A model generated the notes under the pieces. It saw nothing but the letters and a program-made list of their open reading frames with translations, searched no databases and had not been told where the DNA came from. The position numbers and the translations under genes are program-made. Shown here in pieces: positions 60,776 through 64,000 of a stretch of 64,000 nt of DNA (position 1 is its first letter; every line of letters begins with the position of its first letter). The DNA lies in assembly GCA_900769705.1 (NCBI GenBank), contig CAAGHP010000020.1, positions 124,001 through 188,000 on the forward strand, written 5' to 3'. This stretch comes from Alphaproteobacteria bacterium. Lineage in GTDB: Bacteria > Pseudomonadota > Alphaproteobacteria > RF32 > CAG-239.

Positions 60776-61825
60776 ATGCCTTTGGTATCTATGCGTCAAA
60801 TTCTTGACCATGCTGCAGAACACGGTTATGGTGTTCCGGCTTTCAACGTAAACGATATGGAACAAATTTTAGCTGTATTGCAAGCTGCTAAAAAAGTAAA
60901 TGCTCCGGTTATTTTGCAAACATCTACCGGCGCTCGTAAATTTGCCGGCGACCCGATGATTCGCCACATGGTAATGGCCGGTATTGAAATGTTTCCTGAA
61001 TTGCCAATCTGCTTGCACCAAGACCACGGTGCTTCGGTAAATATTTGCCAATCCGCCATTGTAAACGGTTACAGCTCTGTAATGATGGACGGCTCTTTGG
61101 AAGCTGACGGCAAAACACCGGCTTCATTTGAATATAATGTTCGCGTAACCCAAGAAGTTGTTGCCCGTGCACACGCTGTCGGCGCTTCTGTTGAAGGCGA
61201 GTTGGGTGTTATCGGTTCTTTGGAAACCGGTAAGGCAGACAAAGAAGACGGCCACGGCGCTGAAGGTACATTGGATAGAAAACGTTTGGTAACCGACCCT
61301 GATGAAGCTGCCGAATTTGTGGCTTTAACTCACTTGGATGCTTTGGCTGTGGCTGTTGGTACTTCTCATGGCGCTTACAAATTCACACGTAAACCGGATG
61401 GCGATATTTTGGCTATTGATGTTATTGAAAAAATTCATGCCAAATTGCCTAATACTCACTTGGTAATGCATGGTTCATCTTCGGTTCCGCAAGAATTGCA
61501 AGATTTAATCAATGCTTATGGCGGTGCTATTCCTCAGACCTATGGTGTTCCTGTAGAAGAAATTGTTCGCGGTATTAAATCCGGTGTTCGCAAAGTAAAC
61601 GTAGACACCGATTCCCGTATGGCTATTACCGGTGCTATCCGCCGCGTATTTGCTGAAAATCCAAAAGAATTTGACCCTCGCAAATATTTGAAACCTGCTA
61701 TTGAAGAAATGCAAAAAGTTTGCGAAGCTCGCTATATTGCTTTTGGTGCAGCTGGTCATGCCGACCAAATCAAAGCTATCAAATTGTCTGATATGGCACA
61801 GAGATACGCTGCCGGCGAATTATAA
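60776..61825 (+). CDS. fba: Fructose-bisphosphate aldolase, class II
   Basis: This enzyme splits fructose 1,6-bisphosphate to DHAP and glyceraldehyde 3-phosphate, with a divalent metal. The 349-residue protein has GVPAFNVNDMEQILAV, the metal-ligand HQDHGAS, SVMMDGSLEADGKTPASFEY, VEGELGVIGSLETGKADKED, AVAVGTSHGAYKF, LVMHGSSSVPQE and KVNVDTDSRMAITGAIR. The long form (CbbA-like) is common in proteobacteria. Codon use looks biased, as expected for high expression. It has its own promoter and terminator. Confidence 0.96.
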   Translation: MPLVSMRQILDHAAEHGYGVPAFNVNDMEQILAVLQAAKKVNAPVILQTSTGARKFAGDPMIRHMVMAGIEMFPELPICLHQDHGASVNICQSAIVNGYSSVMMDGSLEADGKTPASFEYNVRVTQEVVARAHAVGASVEGELGVIGSLETGKADKEDGHGAEGTLDRKRLVTDPDEAAEFVALTHLDALAVAVGTSHGAYKFTRKPDGDILAIDVIEKIHAKLPNTHLVMHGSSSVPQELQDLINAYGGAIPQTYGVPVEEIVRGIKSGVRKVNVDTDSRMAITGAIRRVFAENPKEFDPRKYLKPAIEEMQKVCEARYIAFGAAGHADQIKAIKLSDMAQRYAAGEL

Positions 61826-61846
61826 TCGTTTTGCAGTAAAATAATA

Positions 61847-61887
61847 CACCCGAAGATTCTAATCCGAATTTTCGGGCGTTTTTTTAT
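61847..61887 (+). terminator. Terminator after fba
   Basis: CCCGAAGATTC and GAATTTTCGGG form an 11-bp stem (one G-T wobble) followed by a long T-run. Confidence 0.88.
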
Positions 61888-61997
61888 GGGCAAATATATA
61901 AATATAAATGACAATAACCGGCAGATTTGCACCAACTGCAAAAATCTTGTACGTCTTTTAGCAATAATTCTCTGAAATTTTTGTATTTAATTTAATC

Positions 61998-62037
61998 TAC
62001 AAAAAAATCCCGAAGATTGACTTTCGGGATTTTTTAT
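61998..62037. terminator. Terminator after the ATP synthase genes
   Basis: AATCCCGAA (62006-62014) pairs with TTCGGGATT (62023-62031), flanked by A and T tracts on either side. On the minus strand it lies about 20 nt past the atpF stop. Confidence 0.85.
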
Positions 62038-62052
62038 ATAAATATTTGAATT

Positions 62053-62709
62053 TTATTTTATAAACTTATCCAAACTTGCTATAGCATTATCAATCAGAGC
62101 GCTTTTGTCGGCTTTTTCAATATGTTGCAAAATGGCTTTTTTTGCCAGTTCAACAGATGAACGAGCTACTGACTGATTTATTTCCGTCATAGCGTTTTCC
62201 GTTGAGCTTAAAATACGGCGTTTGATTTCTTTTTCTTTTACTATCGTATTTTCTTTAAGCTGTGCTAAATCATTTTTCTTTTGATTAGCAATATTTTTTT
62301 CAGCTTGCTTTAAAATTTCCGCAACCTCAGCTTCGGTGGTTGCAAATTTGCGTTCATATTGAGCTAAAAGCTCTTGAGCGTCATCGCGCAATTTCTCTGC
62401 ATCGGAAATTTGATTCTTTACGGAATCAATTTTGCCGTGCATAGCGTCTTTCAAAAAACGGTAAGCCGGTTTAGCCAATACCGCTATTGATAAAATAAAT
62501 GCCATACCAACCCAAAATTCCACATCGGCATAAAACGGAACATCTGCTATTTGATGAGCAATATCTGGATTGGCTTTGTCAAACACTTCCGAAACATTTT
62601 CCGCCGCATCAATAATGGCATTTTGCGTTGCGTTAATCAAATCATTGCCGTTTTGCAAAGCACCGGATGCAACATCTTCTAATGGTTTTTCAATAAGTTC
62701 ATCTGCCAT
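62053..62709 (-). CDS. atpF: ATP synthase subunit b with an N-terminal extension
   Basis: Subunit b joins Fo to F1 as part of the peripheral stalk. The 218-residue protein has one TM segment at about 67-85 (FWVGMAFILSIAVL) followed by the long charged helix (KIDSVKNQISDAEKLRDDAQ and onward) typical of b. About 60 extra N-terminal residues (PLEDVASGALQNGNDLINAT and so on) precede the membrane helix, longer than in most b subunits. It overlaps the b' gene by one base and is transcribed after it. Confidence 0.9.
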   Translation of the reverse strand: MADELIEKPLEDVASGALQNGNDLINATQNAIIDAAENVSEVFDKANPDIAHQIADVPFYADVEFWVGMAFILSIAVLAKPAYRFLKDAMHGKIDSVKNQISDAEKLRDDAQELLAQYERKFATTEAEVAEILKQAEKNIANQKKNDLAQLKENTIVKEKEIKRRILSSTENAMTEINQSVARSSVELAKKAILQHIEKADKSALIDNAIASLDKFIK

Positions 62710-63194
62710 TATACGTTTCCTTTGCGGTCTGCTGCGTCAATTATGTCTTTTTTTGAAATATTTGTAAAACCGAGTTTTTGCACTATTTCAAATGCCAAAT
62801 TTTGCGAAAGTGATTCAATTTGCAGCATAGTTTCTTTTTTTTCTGTAGCCAATTTAAATTCACTGTCGGCAATTTGTTTGTTCAGACGTTCATTCAGCAG
62901 CTTTTCTTCAGCAACCAAAAACGACGCCGATTCTTTTTGGTTTTCGGCGATACTTGCTGCTGCTTTTTGTTTGGCTTCATTCAAAGCTTGCTCATACTTT
63001 GCCAACGAGGCTTTTGCCTGTTGGTTCAGTTTTTCGGCTTTACGGATATAATCATCAATTTTGCGCTTGCGTTGTTCCAAAACATCTGCAATTTTCGGTG
63101 TAACAAAAATTGAGAGTAAAATCCACAGCAGGCAAAAACTCAAAACCATCCAAAAAGCCTGAGAGGCAAATGTAGATAAGTCTAATTGAGGCAT
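62709..63194 (-). CDS. atpF': ATP synthase subunit b'
   Basis: The 161-residue protein has one N-terminal TM segment (FWMVLSFCLLWILLSIFVTP) followed by a long charged helix (LNQQAKASLAKYEQALNEAK). It is the second, b-like stalk subunit found in photosynthetic bacteria and alphaproteobacteria. It lies between atpE and atpF, the usual alphaproteobacterial order. The last base of its stop codon is the first base of the atpF start. Confidence 0.9.
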   Translation of the reverse strand: MPQLDLSTFASQAFWMVLSFCLLWILLSIFVTPKIADVLEQRKRKIDDYIRKAEKLNQQAKASLAKYEQALNEAKQKAAASIAENQKESASFLVAEEKLLNERLNKQIADSEFKLATEKKETMLQIESLSQNLAFEIVQKLGFTNISKKDIIDAADRKGNV

Positions 63195-63229
63195 TTTGTT
63201 CCCTCGCTAATAAAAGGAATTTATGTCTG

Positions 63230-63466
63230 TTAGATAATCATCAAGATGGCAATAACCAGAATGTACAAAGCAATAGCTTCGATAGAACCCATACCGATAA
63301 AGCCGAACAAGGTGACGTCTTTTTTAACTTGAGGATTGCGGCCTACTGTTTCAATCAAAGCTACCCACAGTTTAGTCAAACCCCAAGCAGCTGCAGTCAT
63401 AGCCAAAGCGCAGATACCGGCACCGATGTAAGCCAAAGTTTTGTTTTGTAAGATTTCGTTTTCCAT
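63230..63466 (-). CDS. atpE: ATP synthase subunit c
   Basis: Subunit c forms the rotating ring. The 78-residue protein has two TM helices, a polar loop (RNPQVKKD) and the ion-binding glutamate in the second helix (FIGMGSIEAIALYILVIA). A short N-terminal extension (MENEILQNKTLAY) precedes helix one. No obvious sodium-type residue set is seen, so proton coupling is likely. It is followed 35 nt later by the b' gene. Confidence 0.93.
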   Translation of the reverse strand: MENEILQNKTLAYIGAGICALAMTAAAWGLTKLWVALIETVGRNPQVKKDVTLFGFIGMGSIEAIALYILVIAILMII

Positions 63467-63496
63467 TTTGAGTTCCTTTCTATTTAGTCAACAAAA

Positions 63497-64000
63497 TTAA
63501 TGTTCGTTACTGATTGCCATGTTTAAATATACACAGCTGAGTGTTGTGTATATATAAGCTTGCAGCAGTGTAACAAAAAGTTCAAACATAATGATTCCCA
63601 TGTCAGCGACTAAAGGTATAAAACCAAAAATCTGCATGGTAATGATAAAGCCGCCCAAAACCTTCAAAATAATGTGTCCGACCGACATATTAACAGCCAA
63701 ACGAATTGTCAGGCTGAAAGGTTTTGACAGAAGCGAAATTGTTTCAATCGGTATAATTAGCGGAGCCATAAGCGCTGGAACGCCTTGCGGGAAAAATGTG
63801 TGCAAATAGCCGAAGCCGCGTTTTTTTATTCCGACAACAATATTCATCAAAAGGCAAAAAATTGAAAGAGCGCCGACAGCTGCAATATGTGAGGTAAACG
63901 TAAAGCTATATGGAAACAGTCCCAAAATATTGCCGCCTGCAATAAAGGTAAACAGCGCAAAAACAAATGAAAAATACTTTATCCCGTTTTTACCCAGAGT
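63497..64000 (-). CDS. atpB: ATP synthase subunit a, C-terminal part (runs off the window)
   Basis: The 168 residues visible from base 64000 form an open frame that enters from the right edge. Motifs are GGNILGLFPYSFTFTSH, PQGVPALMAPLIIPIETISL and the essential arginine region SKPFSLTIRLAVNMSVGHI, typical of subunit a. The N-terminal part is outside the window. It is the first of the visible leftward Fo genes, 30 nt upstream of atpE. Confidence 0.93.
   Translation of the reverse strand, partial: TLGKNGIKYFSFVFALFTFIAGGNILGLFPYSFTFTSHIAAVGALSIFCLLMNIVVGIKKRGFGYLHTFFPQGVPALMAPLIIPIETISLLSKPFSLTIRLAVNMSVGHIILKVLGGFIITMQIFGFIPLVADMGIIMFELFVTLLQAYIYTTLSCVYLNMAISNEH

Noticed and set aside
1..64000. 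CRISPR arrays, rRNA genes and transposases
   Set aside because: No regularly spaced repeats, rRNA sequence or transposase-like proteins were visible.

Overview
This window is chromosomal DNA from an AT-rich alphaproteobacterium that I cannot place to genus. Class-level evidence is the split b/b' ATP synthase subunit genes, the mnmE-mnmG-rsmG-parA-parB block, RpoH, a NifR3-type DusB and a protein ending like the alphaproteobacterial division factor FzlA. A probable rhodoquinone methyltransferase (RquA) and a small ferredoxin-thioredoxin-reductase-like protein point to low-oxygen or anaerobic life. AT richness and many secreted proteins of unknown function fit a host-associated (for example gut) lineage, but that is inference.

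Layout. 1-12 kb: housekeeping genes (lepA, cmk, rsmE, lysS, a YibQ-type deacetylase) mixed with exported unknowns, plus a LuxR-type response regulator directly upstream of rquA. 12.1-14.3 kb: a small accessory patch between tRNA-Glu and tRNA-Thr with two lipoproteins, a decayed tRNA-like 3' end with its own terminator, and a 36-nt duplicate of the 5' half of tRNA-Thr. 14.5-23.5 kb: a membrane-anchored coiled-coil protein, dusB, trkA, typA and two unknowns, one with an HExxH motif. 23.7-34.9 kb: a long rightward run, mnmE, mnmG, a PHP phosphatase, rsmG, parA, parB, an FTR-like protein, dnaE and a membrane protein. It holds three perfect parS palindromes inside coding sequences and a clustered motif (core GTATTTAAA, extended AAAACAYTGTATTTAAA).

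35-45 kb lies on the minus strand and is the most unusual part. It has a five-gene envelope-stress-like cassette (small membrane protein, ECF sigma, Spy-like protein, exported FGE-fold protein, exported repeat protein). Next to it is a five-gene operon ending in a VirD4/TraG-type coupling ATPase, with four unrecognised partners and no VirB or relaxase genes. 45-61 kb is mainly rightward: rluD, rpoH, an RND efflux triplet, a MinD-like ATPase with a J-domain/SH3 membrane protein, tgt, a LOG-family protein, an ABC exporter and class II aldolase, with a short leftward group (solute-binding protein, FzlA-like, lipoprotein) inside. The window ends in a leftward ATP synthase Fo cluster (partial atpB, atpE, atpF', atpF).

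Best candidates for something undescribed are the coupling-protein operon (37.5-44.9 kb), the GTATTTAAA motif family around parS, and the ECF sigma cassette. All motif counts were made by eye.
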